Shown here one piece after another: positions 1 to 7,008 of a stretch of DNA of 16,709 nucleotides. Position 1 is the first letter of the stretch, and each line of letters opens with the position of its first letter. Both the position numbers and the translations under genes were made by a program. This DNA is from Candidatus Galligastranaerophilus gallistercoris (GTDB lineage: Bacteria > Cyanobacteriota > Vampirovibrionia > Gastranaerophilales > Gastranaerophilaceae). Location of the stretch: positions 1 through 16,709 of the forward strand of contig DVJH01000096.1 of NCBI GenBank assembly GCA_018710795.1, written 5' to 3'. The notes under the pieces were generated by a model, which saw only the letters and a list, made by a program, of their open reading frames with translations, made no database searches and was not told the origin of the DNA.

Positions 1-2
1 AT

Positions 3-185
3 AAAATGCCCGGATTTACGACCCTTTACTGTCTTTTAGGCGATATATACAGAATTTTGGGGCGCCATGAAGAAGCAATAATAGAATATAAAATGGCAAG
101 ATGGATTGACTCATTGTATCTTCCCGCATACGTGGGCACCAGACAGATTCAAATGCGCTGTTGGGCGACGGATATCACCTTATGA
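3..185 (+). pseudogene. C-terminal fragment of a TPR protein, interrupted
   Basis: Reading from position 3 gives an open frame whose first ~45 codons match one tetratricopeptide repeat: 'LYCLLGDIYRILGRHEEA' followed by 'IIEYKMARWIDSLYLPAY', with the usual Gly, Tyr, Ala and Tyr/Pro positions. TPR repeats are helix-turn-helix protein-interaction modules. After about position 140 the frame stops looking like a TPR (TRQIQMRCWATDITL) and ends at a TGA at 183-185. From that same point the neighbouring frame encodes the middle of a CDF transporter. The gene therefore lacks its 5' part (off the window) and appears cut at its 3' side. It could be a real deletion fusion or an artefact of assembly near a contig end. 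The TPR call is fairly secure; the status of the gene is not. Confidence 0.5.
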
Positions 186-631
186 GCGATGTTTATTCTT
201 CGCTTGCCGTTGCAATCGGGCTTTTGGCGGTAAAATTCAGCGGACATTACATTTTAGACCCCGTTATTGCAATTATAGTTGCCGTTATGATTTTAAAAAC
301 AGGTATCGGACTTATAAGAAAAACCGGCGACAATCTTTTGGATTCTTCGCTGCCGAATGAAGATATAGCAATTATAGAAAATGTTTTAAATAATCATAAA
401 GATAAAAACCTCGGCATTAAAACAATCAAAACTTCAAAATCGGGAAATATTAAAAATATCGTTCTTATAATTTATCTTCCCTGTAATATGACATTAAAAG
501 AAACTCACAGGCTTTGCGATAAAATTGAAGCGGAACTCGAGGAAAAATTAAAGCACACAAACGTAATTATCCATGCGGAACCCGATTGCAAATGCTTAAA
601 AAAAGAAAACTGCCCCGCACTGATAAAATAA
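161..631 (+). CDS. CDF family cation efflux protein, C-terminal half (5' truncated)
   Basis: Cation diffusion facilitators export Zn2+, Fe2+, Mn2+ or Co2+ across the inner membrane in exchange for protons. The frame starts at a TTG inside 'DSNALLGDGYHLMSDVYSS'. This is the transmembrane-5 metal site of the family, with the HxxxD pair of the DGYHLMSD motif. It continues through TM6 (YILDPVIAIIVAVMILKTG) and the cytoplasmic ferredoxin-like domain, ending in 'HAEPDCKC'. Family members have about 300 residues and six membrane segments; TM1-4, with the other half of the metal site, are missing. CDF-like sequence extends in frame back to about position 143, but a stop at 107-109 blocks it, and upstream DNA reads as a TPR in another frame. 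It faces rlmN tail to tail with 2 bp between. A functional transporter is unlikely as drawn; metal specificity cannot be told. Confidence 0.8.
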   Translation: MGDGYHLMSDVYSSLAVAIGLLAVKFSGHYILDPVIAIIVAVMILKTGIGLIRKTGDNLLDSSLPNEDIAIIENVLNNHKDKNLGIKTIKTSKSGNIKNIVLIIYLPCNMTLKETHRLCDKIEAELEEKLKHTNVIIHAEPDCKCLKKENCPALIK

Positions 632-633
632 AA

Positions 634-1671
634 TTATTTTGCTCTGCCCGATAACTGTCCGCAGGCAGCGTCAATATCGGCACCGCGCTCTAATCTTACG
701 GTAACTTTTTTGCCCGATGATTCAAGGAGATATTTAAAGAGCATAATGTCTTTTTTATCGGGTTTATTTAACTTTATATCGCAATCCGATAAAACGGGAT
801 TATAGGGGATTAAATTTACGTTGCATTTTAAATCTTTCATATAATTGATTAATTCAAGCGCAATTTCTTTTGTATCGTTAAGCCCGCCGATTAAAACGTA
901 TTCAAGCGTAATTCTTTTGCCCGTTTTTTCAATGTAGAATTTAAGCGCCTCTTTTAAAATATCAAGGTTATATTTTTTTTCAACGGGCATAATTTTTTTT
1001 CTTAAAAGAGAATTCGGCGCATGCAGCGATATTGCAAGAGTCGGAATTAATTGCATTTGCGCAAGCTCTTTTATTTTGGGCGCAATTCCGCAGGTTGAAA
1101 CGGTTATTCTTCTTATTCCTATCTGCAATTTTGAATTTATAATCTCAATTGCCCGATATACATTTTCATAATTATTTAAGGGTTCCCCCTGCCCCATAAA
1201 AACAACGTTTGTAACTTTGAGTTTTGTATCTCTTTGGATTGTTAAAATCTGCTCCGCAATTTCATAAGGAAGCATATTTCTTATAAACCCTCTTTGTCCC
1301 GTTGCACAAAAAATGCAGCCCATGGGGCACCCGATTTGGGAGCTTACGCAGGCGGTTAAATTTCCTCTGTTATCAAAGCGCATCAAAACGCATTCCGCGA
1401 CATTGCCGTCCGAATATTCAAGAAGATATTTTATTGTTCCGTCTCTTGAAACTTGTTTTGTTTTAATTTTAACATCCGTTATAAGCGCTTCATTTTTAAG
1501 CTTTTCCCTTAATTCTTTTTTGACATCCGTCATCTCATCAAAGCTTGAAGCGGATTTATTATATATCCAGTTTATAATCTGGTTAATTCTGAATTTTTTA
1601 TCATCATATTTTGATAAAAAATCAATTAATTCTTCTTCGTTTAATTTTGTTAAAACAATTTTTTCTTCCAT
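634..1671 (-). CDS. rlmN: 23S rRNA (adenine-2503-C2)-methyltransferase RlmN
   Basis: RlmN is a radical-SAM enzyme that adds a C2 methyl to A2503 in the peptidyl-transferase centre of 23S rRNA and, in studied bacteria, to A37 of some tRNAs. The 345-aa product has the radical-SAM cluster motif CxxxCxxC in 'GCPMGCIFCATGQRGF' (C115, C119, C122), the SAM-binding 'MGQGEPLNN' and the C-terminal 'DIDAACGQLSGR' with the methyl-carrying Cys (C337). Length is normal. The frame stays open upstream into trmFO, but that extension is antisense sequence unlike RlmN. I chose ATG 1671 (MEEKIVLTKL) because an extended -10 box, TGTTAAAAT, ends 8 nt before it, implying a nearly leaderless mRNA. ATG 1689 would add six residues. 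It is divergent from trmFO. Confidence 0.95.
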   Translation of the reverse strand: MEEKIVLTKLNEEELIDFLSKYDDKKFRINQIINWIYNKSASSFDEMTDVKKELREKLKNEALITDVKIKTKQVSRDGTIKYLLEYSDGNVAECVLMRFDNRGNLTACVSSQIGCPMGCIFCATGQRGFIRNMLPYEIAEQILTIQRDTKLKVTNVVFMGQGEPLNNYENVYRAIEIINSKLQIGIRRITVSTCGIAPKIKELAQMQLIPTLAISLHAPNSLLRKKIMPVEKKYNLDILKEALKFYIEKTGKRITLEYVLIGGLNDTKEIALELINYMKDLKCNVNLIPYNPVLSDCDIKLNKPDKKDIMLFKYLLESSGKKVTVRLERGADIDAACGQLSGRAK

Positions 1672-1679
1672 AGAAAAAG

Positions 1680-1694
1680 ATTTTAACATAAAAT
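1680..1694. promoter_or_regulatory. Back-to-back -10 elements of rlmN and trmFO
   Basis: The 15-bp sequence ATTTTAACATAAAAT contains TAAAAT on the plus strand (1689-1694), ending 6 nt before the trmFO ATG. The same hexamer lies on the minus strand (1685 down to 1680) in the extended form TGTTAAAAT, ending 8 nt before the rlmN ATG. Neither gene has a Shine-Dalgarno sequence, and the starts are only 29 bp apart. The -35 hexamers are weak and would lie inside the opposite coding region. The promoter call is inference from position and motif. Confidence 0.5.
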
Positions 1695-1700
1695 ATCCGT

Positions 1701-3026
1701 ATGGAAAAAATAACAATAGCGGGCGCAGGGCTTGCAGGCTCAGAGTGCGCCATATATTTGGCAGACAGAGGAATAAAAGTTGATTTAATCGAAATGCGCC
1801 CGAATAAAACAACGGGCGCGCACACAACCTCTTATTGCGCGGAATTTGTCTGTTCCAATTCGCTCGGTGCAATTTCCTTAACATCCGCTTCGGGGCTTTT
1901 AAAGGAAGAAATAAAATTATTGGGTTCAACTTTAATAAAAGAAGCGTTTTTGCATTCCGTCCCTTCGGGAGCGTCGCTTTCAATCGACAGATTCGGCTTT
2001 TCAAAAAAAATAACGGAGATTATAAAAAACCACCCCAACATAAATTACATTGAAGATGAATTAAAAGAACTCCCCAAAGAAGGAATAACCGTTATTGCAA
2101 CGGGCCCTTTAACAAGCGGGGAATTGTGCAGTGATATAATAAATAAAACGGGCGAAGAAAATTTTCATTTTTTTGATGCCGTTGCGCCCATTATAAAAAA
2201 AGATTCAATAGATTTTAATAAAGCATTTTTTGCTTCAAGGTGGGATAAAGGCGAGGCGGATTTTATAAACTGCCCTTTTACAAAGGAAGAATATGAAAAT
2301 TTTTATAACATTTTAACAACCGCCGAAACCATTGAATTAAAAAATTTTGAGGCAAAATATTTTGAAGGGTGTATGCCTGTTGAAGTTATGGCAAAAAGAG
2401 GAATTGACACATTAAGATTCGGCCCGATGAAACCCGTCGGTTTATTTGATAAAAGAATACCTTGCGAATATAAAAAACAGCAGTTTTATGCGGTTGTTCA
2501 ATTAAGGCAGGATGATAAAGAGGCAAATTTATATAATTTAGTGGGTTTTCAGACCAATTTAAAATGGGGAGAACAAAAAAGAATGATTCACTCCATCCCC
2601 GGGCTTCAAAATGCGGAAATTACCAGATACGGCGTTATGCACGCAAATACATTCATAAACAGCCCGAAAATATTAACCAAGTTTTTAAATTGCAAAAATA
2701 ACCCGAATTTATTCTTTGCAGGGCAGATAACGGGTGTTGAAGGATACACAGAATCCATTGCAACGGGACTGTTTGCGGGGATAAATGCATACAGATACAT
2801 AAAAAATCTTCCCCTGATTAAATCAAGCCCGAAAACAATGCTTGGCGCTTTGATTGATTATATTACATACGAAGGGCATAAAAATTTCCAGCCCGTAAAT
2901 TCAAACTGGGGAATAGTTGAAGAAATGCAGATGGATAAAAAAATAAAAAAAGATAAAAATTTAAAAAATACTTTGCTTTCAAATCGCTCAATTGATTGTA
3001 TTCAAGAATTGAAAAATATGCTATAA
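1701..3026 (+). CDS. trmFO: Folate-dependent tRNA (uracil-54-C5)-methyltransferase TrmFO
   Basis: TrmFO makes m5U54 in the T-loop of tRNA, using methylenetetrahydrofolate as carbon donor and FAD/NAD(P)H as reductant. The 441-aa protein opens with a Rossmann FAD motif (GAGLAGSECAIYLADRG). It continues with 'AEFVCSNSLG' carrying the first catalytic-type Cys (C51) and 'FEGCMPVEVMAKRG' with the second (C224), and ends with the FAD-binding 'FAGQITGVEGYTESIATG'. These correspond to the paired cysteines of characterised TrmFO. Length is normal. No Shine-Dalgarno precedes the ATG, and a TAAAAT box ends 6 nt upstream, so the mRNA is probably leaderless. It is divergent from rlmN, so two RNA-methylation genes share one control interval. 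pepA follows after 33 bp, probably in the same operon. Confidence 0.96.
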   Translation: MEKITIAGAGLAGSECAIYLADRGIKVDLIEMRPNKTTGAHTTSYCAEFVCSNSLGAISLTSASGLLKEEIKLLGSTLIKEAFLHSVPSGASLSIDRFGFSKKITEIIKNHPNINYIEDELKELPKEGITVIATGPLTSGELCSDIINKTGEENFHFFDAVAPIIKKDSIDFNKAFFASRWDKGEADFINCPFTKEEYENFYNILTTAETIELKNFEAKYFEGCMPVEVMAKRGIDTLRFGPMKPVGLFDKRIPCEYKKQQFYAVVQLRQDDKEANLYNLVGFQTNLKWGEQKRMIHSIPGLQNAEITRYGVMHANTFINSPKILTKFLNCKNNPNLFFAGQITGVEGYTESIATGLFAGINAYRYIKNLPLIKSSPKTMLGALIDYITYEGHKNFQPVNSNWGIVEEMQMDKKIKKDKNLKNTLLSNRSIDCIQELKNML

Positions 3027-3059
3027 CACCAATATAAAAATTTTTAGGAGTTTAGCATT

Positions 3060-4514
3060 ATGAAAACACAAATCGTAAAACCCCAAAATACAAATTCCAA
3101 AGTAATTATTACGGGGTTTTTTGAAGATGAAAAAAGTTTGAGCAATGTTCAGGCGGAATTGAACAAAAAATTTTTAGGAGTTATTGAAAATAACATAATT
3201 AAAAATTTTGAAGGCAAATTTAATGAAACTTTAATTTTTCCGATTGAAAACGGCGTAAAGATTATAGCGCTCGGATTAGGAAAAAAAGAAGAATTAACCT
3301 TGAATAAATTAAGAGAAGCCGTTTCAAAAGCAATATCGGGCGCAAAAAAATATATAAAAGAAGGGATTTTATCGGTCGAATTTATCGAAAACGATAATAT
3401 ATGCAAAAAAGGTGCCGCCTATAATACCGTAATTGCGGCAGGAATAGCAGATTATAAATTTGATAAATATAAGACAAAAAAAGATGAAAAAATTGAAAAC
3501 TTTGAAATTTTAACAAACGATGATGATGAAAAAATAATCGAAGGAATAAAAAAAGGCGATATTTTAAATAATGCAATGAATTTTACAAAAGATATGGTGT
3601 TTGAATCCGCAGAGATTATGACACCTTCTAAAGTTGCAGAAATTGCAAAAAATTTGGCGGATGAATATAAAATAGAAGCCGAAATTTTTGATAAAAACAA
3701 ATTAAAAGAATTAAATTTTAACGCATTTTTGGCAGTAGGGCAGGGAAGCGCACAGGAGCCCAAATTTATAAGGCTTGCATATAAACCCGAAAATCCGAAG
3801 AAAAAAATCGTTTTAATAGGAAAAGGTATTACGTTTGATTCGGGCGGATTAGACATTAAACCCCCGAGCTCAATGCTTACCATGAAAACCGACATGACGG
3901 GCTGTGCCACGGTTTTAGGGGTAATGAAAGCAATTTGCGAAATAAAACCCGATGTTGAAGTTCATATAATGTCGGCACTTTGCGAAAATATGCCTTCAGG
4001 CTCAAGCTATAAAGTGGGTGATGTTATAACGTCAAAAAGCGGCAAAACAATTGAGGTTGATAACACGGACGCCGAAGGAAGACTTACTCTTGCGGATGTT
4101 CTTACTTATGCGGACGAATTTAACCCCGATGAAGTTATAGATATTGCAACACTCACGGGTGCCGTTATCGTGGCATTGGGGAATAATATAACGGGTATTA
4201 TGGGAAATAATCAGGAGATGATTGATAATTTTAAAAATACTGCGGAAAAAATCGGCGAACCGGTTTGGCAGCTTCCCATATATGAAGATATGATGGACGG
4301 ATTGAAATCAGACATTGCCGATATGAAAAACACCGGCCCCAGAGGCGCCGGCTCATCCGTTGCGGGAAGATTTCTCCAAAATTATACAAAATCCAAAAAC
4401 TGGCTTCATATAGATATAGCAGGCAGCGCATACATAGATAAACCGTACAGGGAACTTCAAAAAGGCGCAACCGGCGTTATGGTAAGAACATTAACGGAAT
4501 ATATAATAAAATAA
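3060..4514 (+). CDS. pepA: Leucyl (cytosol) aminopeptidase, M17 family
   Basis: This is a dinuclear-metal aminopeptidase that removes N-terminal residues from peptides in the cytoplasm, normally as a hexamer. The 484-aa sequence has the variable N-terminal domain (about 1-160) and the catalytic M17 domain. Metal and catalytic residues are all present: K255 and D260 in 'GKGITFDSGG', K267, D278, and D337, E339 and R341 in the signature 'NTDAEGRL'. Spacing matches E. coli PepA exactly, shifted by 15. There is no signal peptide. AGGAG (3046-3050) lies 9 nt before the ATG, a proper Shine-Dalgarno, as expected for a gene inside an operon. It follows trmFO by 33 bp and is closed by the strong hairpin at 4537-4567. 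In E. coli PepA is also a DNA-binding repressor; whether this one binds DNA cannot be read from the sequence. Confidence 0.96.
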   Translation: MKTQIVKPQNTNSKVIITGFFEDEKSLSNVQAELNKKFLGVIENNIIKNFEGKFNETLIFPIENGVKIIALGLGKKEELTLNKLREAVSKAISGAKKYIKEGILSVEFIENDNICKKGAAYNTVIAAGIADYKFDKYKTKKDEKIENFEILTNDDDEKIIEGIKKGDILNNAMNFTKDMVFESAEIMTPSKVAEIAKNLADEYKIEAEIFDKNKLKELNFNAFLAVGQGSAQEPKFIRLAYKPENPKKKIVLIGKGITFDSGGLDIKPPSSMLTMKTDMTGCATVLGVMKAICEIKPDVEVHIMSALCENMPSGSSYKVGDVITSKSGKTIEVDNTDAEGRLTLADVLTYADEFNPDEVIDIATLTGAVIVALGNNITGIMGNNQEMIDNFKNTAEKIGEPVWQLPIYEDMMDGLKSDIADMKNTGPRGAGSSVAGRFLQNYTKSKNWLHIDIAGSAYIDKPYRELQKGATGVMVRTLTEYIIK

Positions 4515-4536
4515 TTAATATAAGTTAACAATTTTC

Positions 4537-4567
4537 GTAAAAGCGGGCAATTTTTGCCCGCTTTTAC
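4537..4567 (+). terminator. Intrinsic terminator after pepA
   Basis: A perfect 14-bp inverted repeat, GTAAAAGCGGGCAA / TTGCCCGCTTTTAC, has a TTT loop and is followed by ATTTTATTAC. The GC-rich stem core and the position 22 bp after the pepA stop support termination of the trmFO-pepA transcript. The U-tract is short. Confidence 0.85.
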
Positions 4568-4593
4568 ATTTTATTACTTTGTGAAGTTAAAAT
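4564..4593 (+). promoter_or_regulatory. Probable promoter of the 4600 gene
   Basis: TTACAT (4564-4569), an 18-bp spacer and TAAAAT (4588-4593) end 6 nt before the GTG at 4600, so transcription would begin at or next to the start codon. The -35 overlaps the end of the pepA terminator stem. There is no Shine-Dalgarno. Confidence 0.4.
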
Positions 4594-4599
4594 TTTAGT

Positions 4600-5277
4600 G
4601 TGAAAATGAGTGTTGATTCAATAAAAAGACCCGAAATATCAAACGATACATATACCGCAGCAGGCGCAGGCGCTCTTGCGGGCGGGCTCGGCACGTACGG
4701 CGTCATTAATGCAAGATTAAACCACATAGCAAAAGGGACAACAAAAGCGTTTGACGGCAGCATAAAAGATTGCGACACGTTTGTAAAAAAACATAACGAA
4801 TTAATAACAAAAGCCGTTGAATCAAAAAAAGGTTTCTTCGGCAAAATAAATAAATTAATAGGAAAAAATATTCAATCTCAAGACGACCTTGCAAAAAAAG
4901 TAAGTGAGAGCACAAGCAAAACCGTTGACGGATACAGAGAAGCGGCAACAAAAAAACTCGGTAAAAAATTATCCGGCGAAGCCCTTCAGGAAGGCGTCGA
5001 CAAATTAAGCAGAAAAAAATTAACCAAAGATATTTTAAAATCCTATAAAAACGTAACAAAAGCGGGAAGAATTTTAGCCGTTGCGGGCGCTGCATTAATA
5101 GGCACGGTCGGAGGCTGCATTATAAACAGATTAATTAAAAATCAAAATGCAGGTTCTATTGAAAATAAAACCCCGGAAATTTCAACAAATAAAAAACCCG
5201 AAGTATTGGCGGAAATAACGGAACCTTTGGGCAAAACAACCGCCGAATACAACAAGGAAAAGAAAGAAAAAAAGTAA
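4600..5277 (+). CDS. Hypothetical lysine-rich protein with two glycine-zipper membrane segments
   Basis: I do not recognise this 225-aa protein. Near the N-terminus is a small-residue segment, AAGAGALAGGLGTYGVI (about residues 20-36). A clear hydrophobic segment, ILAVAGAALIGTVGGCII, lies at about 158-175; both are rich in GxxxG-type spacing. Between them lies a basic, probably helical domain of about 120 residues with repeated Lys-Lys pairs. The C-terminal tail (about 180-225) is charged and Pro/Lys-rich, ending KEKKEKK. There is no signal peptide cleavage site. The start may be GTG 4600 or ATG 4606 (MSVDSIKRPE); a -10 box 6 nt before the GTG slightly favours 4600 with a leaderless mRNA. It shares the short motif KGFFxKIN with the hypothetical membrane protein at 7009-8052, which may be chance. 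It is convergent with the MscS gene, with 1 bp between stops. Confidence 0.75.
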   Translation: MKMSVDSIKRPEISNDTYTAAGAGALAGGLGTYGVINARLNHIAKGTTKAFDGSIKDCDTFVKKHNELITKAVESKKGFFGKINKLIGKNIQSQDDLAKKVSESTSKTVDGYREAATKKLGKKLSGEALQEGVDKLSRKKLTKDILKSYKNVTKAGRILAVAGAALIGTVGGCIINRLIKNQNAGSIENKTPEISTNKKPEVLAEITEPLGKTTAEYNKEKKEKK

Positions 5278-5278
5278 T

Positions 5279-6139
5279 TTAATTTTCGCTTTTAACCATA
5301 CTAACATCCAGCCTGTTAAAAGGAATTGAGATATTCAATTCGTCAAATTTTTGTTTAACCATAATTCTAAAATATCTGTGAACCGCCCATTGCTGCATTG
5401 CAACGGTTTTAAATCTGACTCTTACAAGCATTGAAGAATCATTAAATGCATCAATTGCGACAATTTCAGGTTCCGACAAAATAAAGTGCCCCAAATCGGG
5501 GTTATTTTGAATTTGTTTGCACAAATCTTTAAGAACACCGATAATTTTTTCTATATCATCATCGTATGAAACGGGGATATCCACTATTGGGTGGGAAAAA
5601 TCTCTCGTATGATTTATAACTTTTTCGACAAGCCCGTTTCTTACATAATGGACATCGCCGTTATATGCCCTTACTTTAATCATTGCAAGATTAATTTTTT
5701 CAACCGTTCCCGTTGAATTATCAACGGTAACATAATCACCTACTCTTAATTGTCCGCTTAAAAGAATAATGAGCCCCGAGATTATATCTTCAACAAATCT
5801 TTTGGCGCCAAAACCTATTGCAACGCCCAATACACCTGCCGTTGCAAGAATCGGCTTCATATCAACGCCAAGGTCGCCCAGAATGTTTGTTGCAAAAAAG
5901 AGAAACAAAATAACATTCGCAATCGAATAGCATAAAAACTGAATTGTGCTGTATTGGCGCTTAATTTCGGAATCTCTGATTTTTGAAACAATTTTGTTAA
6001 AGAAAATATCAATCAATTTTTTTGCAACAAAAAGCGCCGCAAAATAAAAAATTACTTCAAGACAAATTTTAATAATCAGCCCTAAATCTATTTTTTCAAT
6101 CAACTGTTCCAAATCATTGAGATCCGTAATATTAAGCAT
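5279..6139 (-). CDS. Small-conductance mechanosensitive channel, MscS family
   Basis: MscS channels open under membrane tension and release solutes during osmotic downshock. The 286-aa protein has three predicted membrane helices, about residues 20-45, 66-88 and 95-125. The third is the pore helix, with the family's Gly/Ala pattern in 'AGVLGVAIGFGAKRFVED'. Next come 'IISGLIILLSGQLRVGDYV', leading into the beta domain (about 130-195), and the C-terminal alpha/beta vestibule. This length is the core MscS architecture without extra N-terminal helices. AAAAGGA ends 7 nt before the ATG, and an extended -10 (TGGTATAAT) lies 31 nt upstream, so it has its own promoter and a normal leader. It is divergent from the TPR gene at 6282. 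Subfamily (MscS versus YnaI/YbdG-like) cannot be settled by eye. Confidence 0.93.
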   Translation of the reverse strand: MLNITDLNDLEQLIEKIDLGLIIKICLEVIFYFAALFVAKKLIDIFFNKIVSKIRDSEIKRQYSTIQFLCYSIANVILFLFFATNILGDLGVDMKPILATAGVLGVAIGFGAKRFVEDIISGLIILLSGQLRVGDYVTVDNSTGTVEKINLAMIKVRAYNGDVHYVRNGLVEKVINHTRDFSHPIVDIPVSYDDDIEKIIGVLKDLCKQIQNNPDLGHFILSEPEIVAIDAFNDSSMLVRVRFKTVAMQQWAVHRYFRIMVKQKFDELNISIPFNRLDVSMVKSEN

Positions 6140-6170
6140 AATTTAATCCTTTTTATAAAATTTTAAACAA

Positions 6171-6179
6171 ATTATACCA
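6171..6179 (-). promoter_or_regulatory. Extended -10 promoter of the MscS gene
   Basis: On the minus strand this reads TGGTATAAT, a consensus extended -10 box. The -35 position is poor (TCTAAG), which extended -10 promoters tolerate. The predicted leader is about 25 nt and contains AAAAGGA before the ATG. Confidence 0.6.
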
Positions 6180-6281
6180 CCAAAAAACAGTACCTTAGAT
6201 AGACAAAAAATCAATCTCGGGATTAATAAAAAAAACAATAAAAATTAATACACTAAAAAAGAGGATGCGAAGGATGAAATT

Positions 6282-7007
6282 ATGCAAACCGTACAAAAAA
6301 CAAAGATAAATGAAACATTAAAAAAGGGTGATGAATATATGCAAAAGCATATGCCTAAAGAAGCCCTTAATGAATATCTGAAAACTTTATTCAGTGAAAA
6401 AAGAAACCCCAAAAGCTATCTTGGCGTTTCAAGAGCGTATAAAGAATTAAAAGAGTATGACAAGGCAATAAAACATCTTGAAAAAGCAAAAAATATCGCA
6501 TCTTTTGATTATGAAATATATTATGAGCTCGGGTTAAATCATCTTTTAAATACGGATTTTGAAAAAGCCACCAAAAATTTCAGAAAAACCATTAAATTGA
6601 ACCCCGATTTTCTAAACGCACAGGTTCAATTGGCAATATCCCATGAATTAATGGATGAACCCGAGATGGCATATAAAATTTATGAAAAAATTATTGAGGA
6701 AAAACCCGATTTCATCATTGCTCACAATCATAAAGCGGGGCTTTTAATGAGTATGGGCGATTTTGAAGAAGCGGCAAGAATCTTTTTTGATATTTTAAGA
6801 ATAGACGATGAATATTTTAGGGCATATTTGGGGCTCGGGATTTGTTTTGATAAAATGGAAAAATATTCATACGCCGTCAGATTTTATAAAAAATATATAG
6901 AAAAAAACCCCGAAGGCGAAGCGGTAAAATCCATTGCATCAAGAATAATAGATATCTGCTCCGTTACAAAGGACAGAACAAACTGCAATTTAAGAATAGC
7001 AAAATAA
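6282..7007 (+). CDS. Tetratricopeptide repeat protein
   Basis: The 241-aa protein is built almost wholly of six TPRs, about residues 10-42, 43-76, 77-110, 111-144, 145-178 and 179-212. Examples are 'YYELGLNHLLNTDFEKA' and 'AYLGLGICFDKMEKYSYA'. TPR arrays bind partner proteins; no catalytic domain, signal peptide or membrane segment is visible, so it should be cytosolic. The partner is unknown. The start at 6282 is supported by AAGGA (6270-6274) seven nt upstream. The intergenic side is shared with the divergent MscS gene. It ends 1 bp from the stop of the opposite-strand gene at 7009, leaving no room for a separate terminator. The family call is secure; the role is not inferable. Confidence 0.9.
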   Translation: MQTVQKTKINETLKKGDEYMQKHMPKEALNEYLKTLFSEKRNPKSYLGVSRAYKELKEYDKAIKHLEKAKNIASFDYEIYYELGLNHLLNTDFEKATKNFRKTIKLNPDFLNAQVQLAISHELMDEPEMAYKIYEKIIEEKPDFIIAHNHKAGLLMSMGDFEEAARIFFDILRIDDEYFRAYLGLGICFDKMEKYSYAVRFYKKYIEKNPEGEAVKSIASRIIDICSVTKDRTNCNLRIAK

Positions 7008-7008
7008 T

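Noticed and set aside
106..360. 84-codon open frame overlapping the CDF fragment
   Set aside because: Its sequence is Cys/Arg-rich and matches no domain; the overlapping frame clearly encodes CDF TM5-TM6.
1672..2004. N-terminal extension of the rlmN frame into trmFO
   Set aside because: The extra ~110 residues are antisense to trmFO, lack RlmN similarity and are low-complexity Leu/Arg-rich. The RlmN family begins near MEEKIVLTKL.
3452..3910. 152-codon antisense frame within pepA
   Set aside because: It is Ser/Phe-rich shadow sequence opposite conserved pepA codons, with no Shine-Dalgarno or promoter.
4706..5095. 129-codon antisense Leu/Arg-rich frame
   Set aside because: It is a shadow of the AAA/AAG-rich sense gene, with no start signals.
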